A stretch of 64,000 nucleotides of DNA from Flavobacterium sp. UBA7665. GTDB lineage: Bacteria; Bacteroidota; Bacteroidia; Flavobacteriales; Flavobacteriaceae. Of the stretch, positions 34,039 through 43,003 are shown one piece after another. The notes beneath the pieces are model-generated. The model saw only the letters and a program-made list of their open reading frames with translations. It had not been told where the DNA came from and made no database searches. The DNA lies in contig DLHP01000019.1 in assembly GCA_002483285.1 (NCBI GenBank), positions 1 to 64,000 on the forward strand, given 5' to 3'. Every line of letters starts with the position of its first letter. Position 1 is the first letter of the stretch. Made by a program: the position numbers and the translations under genes.

Positions 34039-36326
34039 TTCGTTTCTTGTCGTTTTTGATGGTATTGTTGGCGATTTCGGTCGGCTGGGCGCAGCAGGTT
34101 GAAACGGCTGGTTTTTCATACCAGTCGGCCAATCTAAGCAAGGTGCTTGCGGATGCCGAATCGGCTTACCAGATCAAATACTCCTACATCGACAGCATCG
34201 TGGCGCCAAAAAGCATCACGCTTGCAGCCGGTAAATACACGCTTGATGCGCTCCACAGCCAAATTGCGCAACAAAGCGGGCTTACGATTGTAAAAATCGA
34301 TTCGCGTTACTACTCTGTTTACGACGACAAACAAACGGTGCGGCAGGAATGGCTCAAGGAAATCCTTGTAGAAGGACTGCTTTCTAAAGGCATCAACAAA
34401 ACCGGTGAAAAAGTGGTGATTTCCCCGCAAAAACTAGAAGCGTTACCAGGTGTGACCGATGCCGATATAATGTTTTCGCTCCAGCAATTGCCCGGCGTGA
34501 AAAGCCCCAATGAAACGGCGAGCGGATTGCATGTGCGCGGCGGAACGTCGGACCAGAACCTAATCCTTTGGGATGGCATCCGCATGTACCATCCAGGCCA
34601 TTTGTTTGGGATGATTTCTGGTTTCAATCCCAATGCTGTGGATGCGGTGCATTTTTACAACAAGGCGACCGATGCGAAATTTGGGGAACGGATTTCTAGT
34701 GTAATCGACATTAAAACTTCTGACAAAATTCCGCAGGGAATCCACGCTAGTGCCGGAATTAATGCGCTCAACGGAGACCTTGATGTGCGCGTACCCATAC
34801 TAAAAGACAAACTTTCCATTGAACTCTCGGGCAGGAAATCGTATACGCAATGGTTGCAGACGCCTACTTTTGATGCACTTGCAAAAAAGGTTTTCCAGCA
34901 CACGAATTTTAAGGATTTCAACAGCAGCAATCATTTTGATTTTGAGGATTATTCGGCGAAAATCAATTATCGGCCTTTTAAGGATACCAAGATTGCATTC
35001 ACTTCAATCTTTATCGATAATTACCTTGATTTTAGCAGTGTTACGCCAGGCGATGGGCCGCGGAAACAAAAAATGGACATTTTCAACCAAGGTTATAGCC
35101 TCAATTGGGATCAAAGGTATGGCCCGAAATGGAGCCAGAATGTCTTACTGTATTACTCGGCTTATACTTTTAATTACCTGCGCAGGCAAGACTACACTTT
35201 GAATCGGTTTGACGAATATGATAAGCGCAACCGCATCACCGATTCGGGGCTTGAAGCCAATTTTAATTACCGTTTCAATGAAAGGCTCCAACTCGATTTT
35301 GGCTATCAGCTCATCGGTAATGACCTCTCACATTCATTTACTACGCGCAACCAGGGTTTCGAGATTGACCTCGACAACAAACGCCTTTTCAATGTTACCC
35401 AAGTCGGTTATTTGCAGGCGACCTACGATTGGCGTCAGTGGAATTTCCGCGCAGGCACGAGGTACAATTACTATCGTGCATTGCAGGCCAATAGCGTCGA
35501 GCCGCGTCTTTTTGTACAAAGGCGATTGGGCAAACGACTCATTTGGCAAGCGACCTACGAGAAAAAAAGCCAGATCATGAACCAGGTCCGCGAAAGCGTC
35601 ACCAATGAGTTGAGCCTCGAGAATTATGTGTGGCTGTTGTCGGATGGCAAACAGTATCCTATACAACGCGCGAGCCAAATTAGCAGCGGTTTAATTTTCA
35701 AAACCAAGTCGTGGCTCATCGATGCCGATGCGTATTACAAACAAACCAATGGCATCACGTCTTTGGCTTTCGGGTCGCTTTATCGTTATGATACTGCCAT
35801 CCGAAACGGAAAGGGATTTACCAAAGGGATTGACTTCTTGATCCAAAAAACGGCTCCAGATTGGCGCGCGTGGATTACTTATACGTATCAGGATTCGCAG
35901 CAACAATTCGATGGGTTGAATGGCGACGCGTATTTTGCGTCGAATGCCTCGATCTGGCATGCACTCAATGTGTCGGTGTACAAGAAATGGAAGAAGTATG
36001 CCTTGGCTGCGGGCTGGAACTGGCATACCGGAAAACCGTATAGCGTACTCGATGCCGACGGAAATGTAGTGTCACTCAATAAAGAACGGCTGCCCAATTA
36101 CCATAGGCTCGACCTTTCGGGGACGTATCAATTCTACGAGGCTAAAAACTGGTCGGGGAAAATCGGATTTTCTGTGCTCAACGCCTACAACCAGCGCATT
36201 GTAATCAGCAAGGAGTACGAAAGAATCACCACCACGATCAACGAAGTACAGGATTTTAGGTACTCCGTCAGGGACTTTTACGCTTTGGGTTTTACGCCGA
36301 ACCTTTTTATTCGCGTCAACCTATAA
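34035..36326 (+). CDS. TonB-dependent receptor with STN signalling domain
   Basis: 763 residues. Signal peptide (about 1-19, SVGWAQ), STN domain (about 22-100: FSYQSANLSKVLADAESAYQIKYSY), then, without the usual carboxypeptidase-like domain, a plug (about 140-245: LPGVKSPNETASGLHVRGGTSDQNLILWDG) and a 22-strand barrel ending in FTPNLFIRVNL. The STN domain would contact the FecR protein encoded just before it. Substrate is unknown. The ATGA overlap with fecR supports the start at 34035. The Kazal/YP lipoprotein upstream may be its surface partner. Confidence 0.93.
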   Translation: MIRFLSFLMVLLAISVGWAQQVETAGFSYQSANLSKVLADAESAYQIKYSYIDSIVAPKSITLAAGKYTLDALHSQIAQQSGLTIVKIDSRYYSVYDDKQTVRQEWLKEILVEGLLSKGINKTGEKVVISPQKLEALPGVTDADIMFSLQQLPGVKSPNETASGLHVRGGTSDQNLILWDGIRMYHPGHLFGMISGFNPNAVDAVHFYNKATDAKFGERISSVIDIKTSDKIPQGIHASAGINALNGDLDVRVPILKDKLSIELSGRKSYTQWLQTPTFDALAKKVFQHTNFKDFNSSNHFDFEDYSAKINYRPFKDTKIAFTSIFIDNYLDFSSVTPGDGPRKQKMDIFNQGYSLNWDQRYGPKWSQNVLLYYSAYTFNYLRRQDYTLNRFDEYDKRNRITDSGLEANFNYRFNERLQLDFGYQLIGNDLSHSFTTRNQGFEIDLDNKRLFNVTQVGYLQATYDWRQWNFRAGTRYNYYRALQANSVEPRLFVQRRLGKRLIWQATYEKKSQIMNQVRESVTNELSLENYVWLLSDGKQYPIQRASQISSGLIFKTKSWLIDADAYYKQTNGITSLAFGSLYRYDTAIRNGKGFTKGIDFLIQKTAPDWRAWITYTYQDSQQQFDGLNGDAYFASNASIWHALNVSVYKKWKKYALAAGWNWHTGKPYSVLDADGNVVSLNKERLPNYHRLDLSGTYQFYEAKNWSGKIGFSVLNAYNQRIVISKEYERITTTINEVQDFRYSVRDFYALGFTPNLFIRVNL

Positions 36327-36352
36327 AAAAATCCCAACTTTCGGCTGGGATT
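36325..36352 (-). terminator. Terminator of the PH-domain gene
   Basis: AATCCCA (36330-36336) pairs with TGGGATT; the run of seven T residues is on the minus strand, so it mainly serves the minus-strand gene, while the plus-strand T-run is weak. Confidence 0.7.
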
Positions 36353-36359
36353 CGTTTGC

Positions 36360-36737
36360 TTATTTGAGGATGTGCTGGCTTAGAATGCGATACACTTCAT
36401 TGATGTTGTTGCCACCCTTACCGAATTGTTTCTTGATGGGCAATTCCTCGTCCTTAATCCAGATTTTGAGTTCGGCATCCAGATCGAGAAGCCCGGCGCT
36501 TTCCTTTGAGAACTTAATGACGTTGCCGTAAGGGATCGACAGGTAATCGACCTTAGTCCCTACGAGTTGTTTCTCTACAAGGATCAATCGTTTGTTGGTG
36601 AATATGAACATGTCCTTGATTACTTTGTAGGCTTTCTCGATATTTTCACCATCGATGATGATGGGTTCGAATTCTTTTTTGATGTCGTCGAGGTTTACCT
36701 CAGAAGCGTTTCCTAAAATGGCGTTGAATAATCCCAT
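36360..36737 (-). CDS. Bacterial PH domain protein
   Basis: 125 residues, cytoplasmic, single bacterial PH fold: GENIEKAYKVIKDMFIFTNKRLILVEKQL...VDYLSIPYGNVIKFSKESAG..DLDAELKIWI. This order of beta strands matches the bPH family of unknown ligand. Preceded by a -7 element (TAATTTTG, 36763-36770). Single-gene unit. Confidence 0.85.
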   Translation of the reverse strand: MGLFNAILGNASEVNLDDIKKEFEPIIIDGENIEKAYKVIKDMFIFTNKRLILVEKQLVGTKVDYLSIPYGNVIKFSKESAGLLDLDAELKIWIKDEELPIKKQFGKGGNNINEVYRILSQHILK

Positions 36738-36762
36738 GATAATGTATAATTAGTTTGTGGCT

Positions 36763-36770
36763 CAAAATTA
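36763..36770 (-). promoter_or_regulatory. Candidate -7 element of the PH-domain gene
   Basis: TAATTTTG on the minus strand, 25 bases before the ATG. A TTG is found 15 bases upstream (36786-36788), slightly short for the -33 spacing. Confidence 0.4.
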
Positions 36771-36848
36771 ATCCAAATCGATGGGCAAGCGACAGAAATT
36801 TTACTATTTTTAACGTATCAACTAAACGCCAATTAAAATTTCTACACC

Positions 36849-38384
36849 ATGCTCATCAAAATCTTTGGCAGCGCCGTTTTCGGTGTCGAAGCCACCACCA
36901 TCACTATCGAAGTCAACATTGACAAAGGCATCGGGTACCACCTCGTAGGGCTCCCAGACAATGCCATCAAGGAAAGCAGTTACCGCATCGCGGCTGCGCT
37001 CAAGAACAACGGGTTTTCGATGCCCGGAAAAAAAATCACCATCAACATGGCGCCCGCCGATCTCAGAAAAGAAGGTTCGGCCTACGACCTGCCGCTGGCC
37101 ATAGGCATACTCGCCGGTTCGGGACAAATCAAATCCGATTTGGTTGCCGATTACCTGATTATGGGTGAACTCTCGCTCGACGGCAGCCTGCAACCCATCA
37201 AAGGAGCGTTGCCCATCGCCATCAAAGCCAAACACGAAGGATTCAAGGGATTTTTCCTGCCCATGCAGAACGCCAAGGAAGCCGCGATCGTGGCCGGACT
37301 CGATGTATACGGCGTCGAGAATTTGCAGGAAGTGATTGCTTTTTTCGACGGCAAGTCATCACTTGAACCTTTGTTGATAGACACCCGCGCCGAGTTCTAC
37401 AAAACCATCGATTGCTGCGAGAATGATTTCAGCGATGTCAAAGGCCAGGAAAGCATCAAACGCTGTATGGAGATTGCGGCTGCAGGCGGTCATAACATCA
37501 TCCTGGTTGGGCCGCCGGGCGCAGGAAAAACCATGCTCGCCAAGCGTTTGCCGGGCATACTGCCACCAATGACGTTGCGCGAGGCGCTCGAAACGACCAA
37601 AATCCACAGTGTTGCGGGGAAATTAAAGGAAGTGGGGCTCATGAACCAGCGGCCGTTTCGCAGCCCGCACCACACCATATCCAATGTCGCGCTCGTAGGC
37701 GGAGGCAGTTATCCGCAACCCGGCGAAATCTCGATGGCGCACAACGGCGTGCTGTTCCTCGATGAACTGCCCGAGTTCAAACGCGAAGTACTCGAGGTGA
37801 TGCGCCAACCGCTAGAAGACCGCGAAGTCACGATTTCACGCGCTAAGTTTACAGTCACCTATCCGTCATCGTTTATGCTCGTGGCCAGCATGAACCCAAG
37901 TCCCGGTGGTTTTTTTAACGATGCCGACGCGCCGGTGACAAGCTCGCCACACGAAATGCAGCGGTATTTGAATAAAATCTCTGGGCCGTTGCTCGACCGC
38001 ATAGACATCCATATCGAGGTGACGCCGGTGCCGTTCGAGAAATTGTCCGACGAGCGCCAGTCCGAAAATAGCGCACAAATCCGTGAAAGGGTCACCAAGG
38101 CGCGTGAAATCCAGTCCAATCGGTTTGCCGAAATGGAGTCGGTCAATTACAACGCACAAATGGGCAGCAAATTGATCCGTGACCACTGCAAACTCGATAC
38201 GGTTTCAATGCAATTGGTCAAAACCGCGATGGAGCGACTCAACCTGTCGGCGCGCGCCTATGACAGGATTTTAAAGGTGTCGCGCACGATTGCCGATCTC
38301 GAAGGCAGCGAAAATATCGGCCCCAACCACATTGGCGAGGCCATCCAATATCGCAGCCTGGATCGCGAAGGCTGGCTCGGCTAA
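36849..38384 (+). CDS. comM: YifB/ComM family Mg-chelatase-like AAA ATPase
   Basis: 511 residues. N-terminal Lon-like (S5-fold) domain (about 1-165: VEVNIDKGIGYHLVGLPD), then an AAA+ ATPase with Walker A GPPGAGKT at about 220, the HHTISNVALVGGG insertion, Walker B NGVLFLDELPEF, and a C-terminal Mg-chelatase-like lid (RAYDRILKVSRTIADLEG). Related ComM helps branch migration of incoming DNA in natural transformation. Length is normal. Confidence 0.93.
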   Translation: MLIKIFGSAVFGVEATTITIEVNIDKGIGYHLVGLPDNAIKESSYRIAAALKNNGFSMPGKKITINMAPADLRKEGSAYDLPLAIGILAGSGQIKSDLVADYLIMGELSLDGSLQPIKGALPIAIKAKHEGFKGFFLPMQNAKEAAIVAGLDVYGVENLQEVIAFFDGKSSLEPLLIDTRAEFYKTIDCCENDFSDVKGQESIKRCMEIAAAGGHNIILVGPPGAGKTMLAKRLPGILPPMTLREALETTKIHSVAGKLKEVGLMNQRPFRSPHHTISNVALVGGGSYPQPGEISMAHNGVLFLDELPEFKREVLEVMRQPLEDREVTISRAKFTVTYPSSFMLVASMNPSPGGFFNDADAPVTSSPHEMQRYLNKISGPLLDRIDIHIEVTPVPFEKLSDERQSENSAQIRERVTKAREIQSNRFAEMESVNYNAQMGSKLIRDHCKLDTVSMQLVKTAMERLNLSARAYDRILKVSRTIADLEGSENIGPNHIGEAIQYRSLDREGWLG

Positions 38385-38390
38385 CCAAAA

Positions 38391-38438
38391 TCACCAATTG
38401 TCCATTATCTATTTTCAATTATCCATTATCAATTAATT
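38391..38438. repeat. AT-rich tandem repeat
   Basis: Two to three degenerate units of about 17-18 bases (CAATTGTCCATTATC, CAATTATCCATTATC) directly after comM, abutting stem-loop repeat D. Confidence 0.6.
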
Positions 38439-38532
38439 CGAGCGTGTCCCTACGGGCCGGGCTGTACGCTGTATCTTTCACGGCTTGCTGCGCTGCGCCG
38501 TGAAAGGATGCCGCTGCCATCCCTCACGCGAA
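38439..38532 (+). repeat. Dispersed stem-loop repeat, copy D
   Basis: The clearest copy. Left arm: GGGCCGGGCTGTACGCTGTATC (to about 38474). Right arm: GGATGCCGCTGCCATCCCTC (from about 38506). Between them a perfect 10-bp stem pairs CTTTCACGGC (38475-38484) with 38497-38506, leaving a 12-base loop. Confidence 0.7.
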
Positions 38533-38563
38533 TCCGTAAAACCGTGAGCATTTCCAGATACAA

Positions 38564-38598
38564 TTGGTTCCCGATTTCAGAATCAATTCGTATTTTTG
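38564..38598 (+). promoter_or_regulatory. Promoter of the yaaA gene
   Basis: TTG at 38564-38566, spacer 24, TATTTTTG at 38591-38598. Transcription would begin near 38605, 12 bases before the ATG. Confidence 0.5.
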
Positions 38599-38616
38599 GG
38601 ATCCTAATCCGCTATT

Positions 38617-39375
38617 ATGAAAATCGTCATTTCCCCGGCCAAATCGCTAGACTATGAAACGCCGTTACCCACCCAACGGCACACGACGGCCAAGTTCCTC
38701 AAAGACAGCCGTGTCATCCACAAAGTCCTCAAAAAGAAAAAGCCCAAGGAACTCATGGAACTCATGGACATTTCAGACAAGCTCGCCGACCTCAATTGGC
38801 AACGCAACAAAACCTGGAAAACGCCATTCACCGCAGCAAATGCGCGCCCGGCGTTGTACGCTTTTGCTGGTGATGTGTATATCGGTTTGGATTCGTATAC
38901 GATTCCCGAAGACCAGCTCGACCGTTTGCAGGACAGCCTCAGGATACTTTCGGGTTTATACGGCTTGCTCAAACCACTCGATTTGATCCAACCGTATCGC
39001 CTCGAAATGGGTACCGATTTGCCGGTTGGCGAATACAAAAACCTATACGCGTACTGGAAACCCAAACTTACGGCGGCGCTAAACAAAGAACTCAAAAATA
39101 AGGAGTTGTTTGTCAATCTCGCAAGCAACGAGTATTTTTCTGCAATCGATGCGAAGGCTTTGAAAGTTCCGGTAATTACACCCGAATTCCTCGATATGAA
39201 AGACGGCAAACTCAAGATGATCAGCTTCTTTGCCAAAAAGGCGCGTGGTATGATGGTGCGCTACATCATCGATACCGATGCCCAGACTATCGATGATTTG
39301 AAAGGGTTTAATTATGATGGCTATGGCTTCGATGCCAATCTGTCTAACGCCAACAAATTGGTTTTCACCCGATGA
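38617..39375 (+). CDS. yaaA: YaaA family peroxide-stress protein
   Basis: 252 residues, complete UPF0246/YaaA: begins MKIVISPAKSLDY, contains LSGLYGLLKPLDLIQPYRLEMG and, near the end, ISFFAKKARGMMVRYII. In E. coli YaaA lowers free iron under hydrogen peroxide stress and protects DNA; whether this copy does so is inference. It joins Dps, Tpx and KatG as peroxide-related genes in the window, though it has its own promoter. Confidence 0.93.
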   Translation: MKIVISPAKSLDYETPLPTQRHTTAKFLKDSRVIHKVLKKKKPKELMELMDISDKLADLNWQRNKTWKTPFTAANARPALYAFAGDVYIGLDSYTIPEDQLDRLQDSLRILSGLYGLLKPLDLIQPYRLEMGTDLPVGEYKNLYAYWKPKLTAALNKELKNKELFVNLASNEYFSAIDAKALKVPVITPEFLDMKDGKLKMISFFAKKARGMMVRYIIDTDAQTIDDLKGFNYDGYGFDANLSNANKLVFTR

Positions 39376-39449
39376 ATTAACGCAATGTTAATTTTAGAGT
39401 GCATACTCTTGAAATTATTACATTTACCCACTATTAAAAAACAACCATA

Positions 39450-40625
39450 ATGATTAAGAAAAGTTTACTACTCGCCGGAATGTTTTGCACGATGAGCCTG
39501 TTTGCGCAGGATGAACTCATCAAAAAGGTAATCGGCAATGCATCATTGAATGCCAAATTTGATTTTACAGAAACCCTTAACCTCGAGAGAACGTCGGTCA
39601 AGAGCCAAGGCTCGGCGGGAACCTGTTGGAGTTATTCGGGGAATTCATTTGTAGAGTCAGAAATGATCCGCAACGGTAAAAAGCCTGTTGATTTGGCCGA
39701 AATCTTCACCGCAAGGTATGTTTATCTGGGCAAAGCCAGGAATTACATCCTCTTCAACGGCAACTTGGGTCTCGGCGATGGCGGAGAAACCCATGACGTA
39801 ATTAACATTATGCGCCAATACGGAGCCATGCCGCAATCGGCTTACACACTAGAAGATTACGGTAAAGGAACCATCAAATCGCAGGAATTCCAAGATGGGC
39901 TCAAGGCGATACTCGAGGCTTACATCAAAAACCCCGACCCGAAAAAAGGCATCTCATGGGTAAAGGATGTCAACGATTATATGGACCAAAAACTCGGGAA
40001 ATTACCAGAGACCTTCACTTACAACGGCAAAACCTACACTCCTAAAGCCTTTGCTAAGGAAGTAGTAGGTATCAACCCCAATGATTACGTTGAATTTTCT
40101 TCTTATAAAGACAGCCCGTACTACCAAAAAATTGTCATGCCTGTTCCCGATAACTGGAGTTACGACTGGTTGTACAACGTACCCATGACCGAACTCACCG
40201 ATATCATAGACCATGCACTTTCAAAAGGCTACACCGTGGCTTGGGCGTCTGATGTTTCTGAGCCTTATTTCAGCTGGAAAAATGGCGTGGCGCAGGTGCC
40301 GAATCTCGATTTGAACAACATCACCGACGAGCAAAAGAAAACCCTTTTCAACGGGCCTATCCAGGAAAAAGTAGTGACCGAAGATTTGCGTCTTGAAGGT
40401 TTGTACAGTTTAACCACCACCGATGATCACGCCATGCAAATTGTGGGAAAAGCCAAAGATCAAAACGGCAAGGAATACTACAAAATCAAAAATTCATGGG
40501 GCGAAACCAATGATTACAAAGGCTATTTGTATGTGACCAAAGCGTTTGTACAACTCAAATCTACGGGAATCCTTTTGCACAAAGGCGGCATCCCTAAAGC
40601 GACGAAAAGTAAATTGCAGTCTTAG
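39450..40625 (+). CDS. Secreted C1-family cysteine peptidase (bleomycin hydrolase-like)
   Basis: 391 residues. Signal peptide (about 1-20, SLFAQ). Papain-fold catalytic residues are in place: Cys in QGSAGTCWSYSG (about residue 57), His in TDDHAMQIVG (about 327), Asn in KIKNSWGE (about 349). Layout and the long insert between Cys and His fit bleomycin-hydrolase/aminopeptidase C, normally cytoplasmic; here it is exported, as is usual in Bacteroidota. Followed by an unusual inverted repeat with a terminator at its centre. Confidence 0.88.
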   Translation: MIKKSLLLAGMFCTMSLFAQDELIKKVIGNASLNAKFDFTETLNLERTSVKSQGSAGTCWSYSGNSFVESEMIRNGKKPVDLAEIFTARYVYLGKARNYILFNGNLGLGDGGETHDVINIMRQYGAMPQSAYTLEDYGKGTIKSQEFQDGLKAILEAYIKNPDPKKGISWVKDVNDYMDQKLGKLPETFTYNGKTYTPKAFAKEVVGINPNDYVEFSSYKDSPYYQKIVMPVPDNWSYDWLYNVPMTELTDIIDHALSKGYTVAWASDVSEPYFSWKNGVAQVPNLDLNNITDEQKKTLFNGPIQEKVVTEDLRLEGLYSLTTTDDHAMQIVGKAKDQNGKEYYKIKNSWGETNDYKGYLYVTKAFVQLKSTGILLHKGGIPKATKSKLQS

Positions 40626-40627
40626 GA

Positions 40628-40739
40628 AGTGCCTGAGTGCCTGAGTGCCTTAGTTTTTCCTGTTTGTGCATAAAAAAAACATCCTTTACGGATGTTTTTT
40701 TGTTTTCTTATTATTTTTGCACTCAGGCACTCAGGCACT
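40628..40739. repeat. 8-bp tandem units in inverted orientation around a terminator
   Basis: Left arm 40628-40650 is 2.9 copies of AGTGCCTG. Right arm 40719-40739 is its reverse complement, GCACTCAG repeated. At the centre is a terminator (40672-40701). The arms fill almost the whole gap between two convergent genes. Confidence 0.8.
40672..40701. terminator. Bidirectional terminator
   Basis: AAAAAACATCC pairs with GGATGTTTTTT around TTTAC; A/T runs serve both convergent genes. Confidence 0.85.
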
Positions 40740-40740
40740 A

Positions 40741-41082
40741 CTATTCAAAATCTTCATAAAGTCGTAAAGTCTCAGTGGTCGTTTTGCGCTGGTTGAGTGA
40801 CAGTTCGCGCATGGCTTCGACCCCGTTTTTGGCAGTGCGGCTGATTTTTTTAAGCCTGGCCGAGAAATCTTCAAGCTTGCTGGCATCGCTGCTGCTGAGT
40901 TTGTTTTTCAGTTCTTCGGCAAATTCAAGGAACTCGGGAACAACCGTGCTGTTCGCCTCATAATCCGACTTGAGGTCCTCGAATGACTCCTTGATTTCTT
41001 TACTCAAATCATTAGAGAAGTATTCGCTTTTGCTTCTAAATTCCTCAAGCATCCTCTTGGTATTATTTCTGAAAAAGCCCAT
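40741..41082 (-). CDS. Coiled-coil hypothetical protein
   Basis: 113 residues, highly charged, entirely helical by composition, no signal peptide: MGFFRNNTKRMLEEFRSKSEYF...LKKISRTAKNGVEAMREL. I do not recognise a family. A -7 element (TATATTTG, 41124-41131 on the minus strand) stands about 40 bases before the start, supporting expression as its own unit. Confidence 0.65.
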   Translation of the reverse strand: MGFFRNNTKRMLEEFRSKSEYFSNDLSKEIKESFEDLKSDYEANSTVVPEFLEFAEELKNKLSSSDASKLEDFSARLKKISRTAKNGVEAMRELSLNQRKTTTETLRLYEDFE

Positions 41083-41123
41083 AATCTTTTGAATAGTTTA
41101 GGTTTAACTCATTTGAAATCAAT

Positions 41124-41131
41124 CAAATATA
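41124..41131 (-). promoter_or_regulatory. Candidate -7 element of the coiled-coil gene
   Basis: TATATTTG, exact match to TAnnTTTG; no -33 TTG at the expected spacing. Confidence 0.35.
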
Positions 41132-41169
41132 GGGATTTAATTTGAAAGGAGATGTTTTGTTGATAATTT

Positions 41170-41379
41170 GGAGACGCTTCGCTTTGGAGACGCTTCGCTT
41201 TGGACACGGCTGCGCCTTTGGACACGGCTTCGCCTTTAGACAAAAAAAACCGGAAAGTCAACTGCCTCCGGTTTATAAGTAATTTTCGAGTTATTGGTTT
41301 CAGTCTATAGCCCGCAGGGCGTTTCCATAGCGCAGCGTCTCTATAGCCCGCAGGGCGTCTCTAAAGGCGCAGCCGTCTC
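41170..41379. repeat. About 18-bp tandem units in inverted orientation around a terminator
   Basis: Left arm 41170-41241: four units of the form GGAGACGCTTCGCTTT / GGACACGGCTGCGCCTTT. Right arm 41304-41379: four units of the complementary form, such as TCTCTAAAGGCGCAGCC and TCTATAGCCCGCAGGGC. The MFS terminator lies at the centre. Similar units occur at 13185-13306. Confidence 0.75.
41242..41274 (-). terminator. Terminator of the efflux locus
   Basis: Minus strand AAACCGGA pairs with TCCGGTTT and is followed by eight T residues; about 110 bases beyond the MFS stop codon, inside the inverted array. Confidence 0.8.
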
Positions 41380-41382
41380 TCC

Positions 41383-42975
41383 TTAATGCATCGCATCCGC
41401 CGGATTAATCTTCGACTTTCCCTTCCTAATAAACAAAATCACCGGAATGCAGCACAAAAACATCAACCCGAGATACCAGAAAATATCCATATACGACAAT
41501 ACCGTACTTTGTTTCATCACGCCGTAATCCAATGCCTGGTACGCTTTATTGAGGGCTTCATTTGGCGAGAATCCTTTAGCGATGAAACCCTGTTGCATTT
41601 GCGTCACGCGTTGCTGTACTTCGAGTTTCGAGGTATCTAGGTGCGACACCAGGTTCACGCGGTGCTCTTGCGAAAAACGTGTAATAAAGGTGGTAATAAT
41701 TGCAATCCCGAACGAGCCGCCCAATTGGCGCATCATACCGGTAAACGCAGCGCCTTCTCCGATACTTTTCCCCTTGAGGGTAGACAAGGCCATCGTCGTA
41801 ATCGGAACGAAAAGCAAGCCGAGCCCGATACCGCGCAAAATCAAAGGCCAAAACAAATGTTCGGCGCCGGTGTCTGGCGTCATCACTTCATGCATCCAAA
41901 ACGTAAAGCCAAAAAAGATCAAAAAGCCCATGGCTATCAAATAAGCCTGCGGTACGCCCTTCTGGATCAGGTTCCCAATAATCGGCATCATGAACGCAGT
42001 AGTAATCGATCCCGGAATCAATAGCAAACCCGATTGGGTCGCGGTCCATCCCAAAATCTGTTGCGTGTAAATCGGGATGACGAGTGTGGATCCGTACAAC
42101 CCAAATCCTAAGATAAAGCACATGATGGTCCCGATACGCAAATTGGCATCGTTCAAAACCTTAAGATTCACAATCGGGTGCGCATACGTCAGCTCGCGCC
42201 AAATAAAAGCAAGTAATCCAAAGACGGTTATGACGCTCAACACCACAATCAGCGGTTCATTAAACCAATCGTCCTGCTGGCCATGTTCGAGCACAAATTG
42301 CAACGACCCGATGAACGAAGCCAGGAACAAAATGCCCCACCAATCGACCTGGTTGGCTTTGAGTTTTTCGCCGTATTTGGGGCTTTTTACAAACGTAATC
42401 GTAAGGAAAGTCGCAATAATCCCCAGCGGAATGTTGATGTAAAAAATGTAAGGCCACGAAAAATTATCGGTCAGGTAGCCACCCAATGGCGGCCCCAAAG
42501 TTGGCCCCACGATGACGCCCATTCCGTAAATGGCCTGCGCCATCCCGCGTTTGGCCACCGGATAACTCTCGGTAATAATGGTCTGCGCAGTAACCAGCAA
42601 AGCACCGCCACCAAGCCCTTGTATGAACCTGAAAGCCACGAGTTCCCAGATATTGTCGGCATTGCCACAAAGGAAAGAGGCTACCGTAAAGATGATGATC
42701 GACACCGCAAAATAATTGCGCCGTCCAAATTGTTGCGACAGCCAACTCGTCATTGGGATTACGATCACGTTGGCAATCGCGTAGGCTGTAATCACCCAAG
42801 CCACGTCGGTTAAGGTCGCGCCGAGGCTGCCTCGCATGTCGGTGAGCGCCACGTTTACAATCGTAGTATCCACAATTTCAAGCAAAGCACACATCACCGC
42901 GGTAATCGTAATGATGATGCGCCTAAAGCCGTATTCTACCAAATCATCGTCGGGCGCTGTTATTGCTGCTGCCAT
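41383..42975 (-). CDS. DHA2 family MFS multidrug exporter (EmrB-like)
   Basis: 530 residues with 14 predicted transmembrane helices, the DHA2 count. Motif ALLEIVDTTIVNVAL in TM1, and GLGGGALLVTAQTIITESYP in the loop after TM4, mark the EmrB drug:proton antiporter group. It works with a periplasmic adaptor and a TolC-type outer channel, both encoded just upstream (HlyD, TolC). A 178-base gap holding stem-loop copy E separates it from the adaptor, so it may be translated from a processed or separate transcript. Confidence 0.92.
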   Translation of the reverse strand: MAAAITAPDDDLVEYGFRRIIITITAVMCALLEIVDTTIVNVALTDMRGSLGATLTDVAWVITAYAIANVIVIPMTSWLSQQFGRRNYFAVSIIIFTVASFLCGNADNIWELVAFRFIQGLGGGALLVTAQTIITESYPVAKRGMAQAIYGMGVIVGPTLGPPLGGYLTDNFSWPYIFYINIPLGIIATFLTITFVKSPKYGEKLKANQVDWWGILFLASFIGSLQFVLEHGQQDDWFNEPLIVVLSVITVFGLLAFIWRELTYAHPIVNLKVLNDANLRIGTIMCFILGFGLYGSTLVIPIYTQQILGWTATQSGLLLIPGSITTAFMMPIIGNLIQKGVPQAYLIAMGFLIFFGFTFWMHEVMTPDTGAEHLFWPLILRGIGLGLLFVPITTMALSTLKGKSIGEGAAFTGMMRQLGGSFGIAIITTFITRFSQEHRVNLVSHLDTSKLEVQQRVTQMQQGFIAKGFSPNEALNKAYQALDYGVMKQSTVLSYMDIFWYLGLMFLCCIPVILFIRKGKSKINPADAMH

Positions 42976-43003
42976 TTATTTTGTATCAATGATTAATTTT
43001 TTT

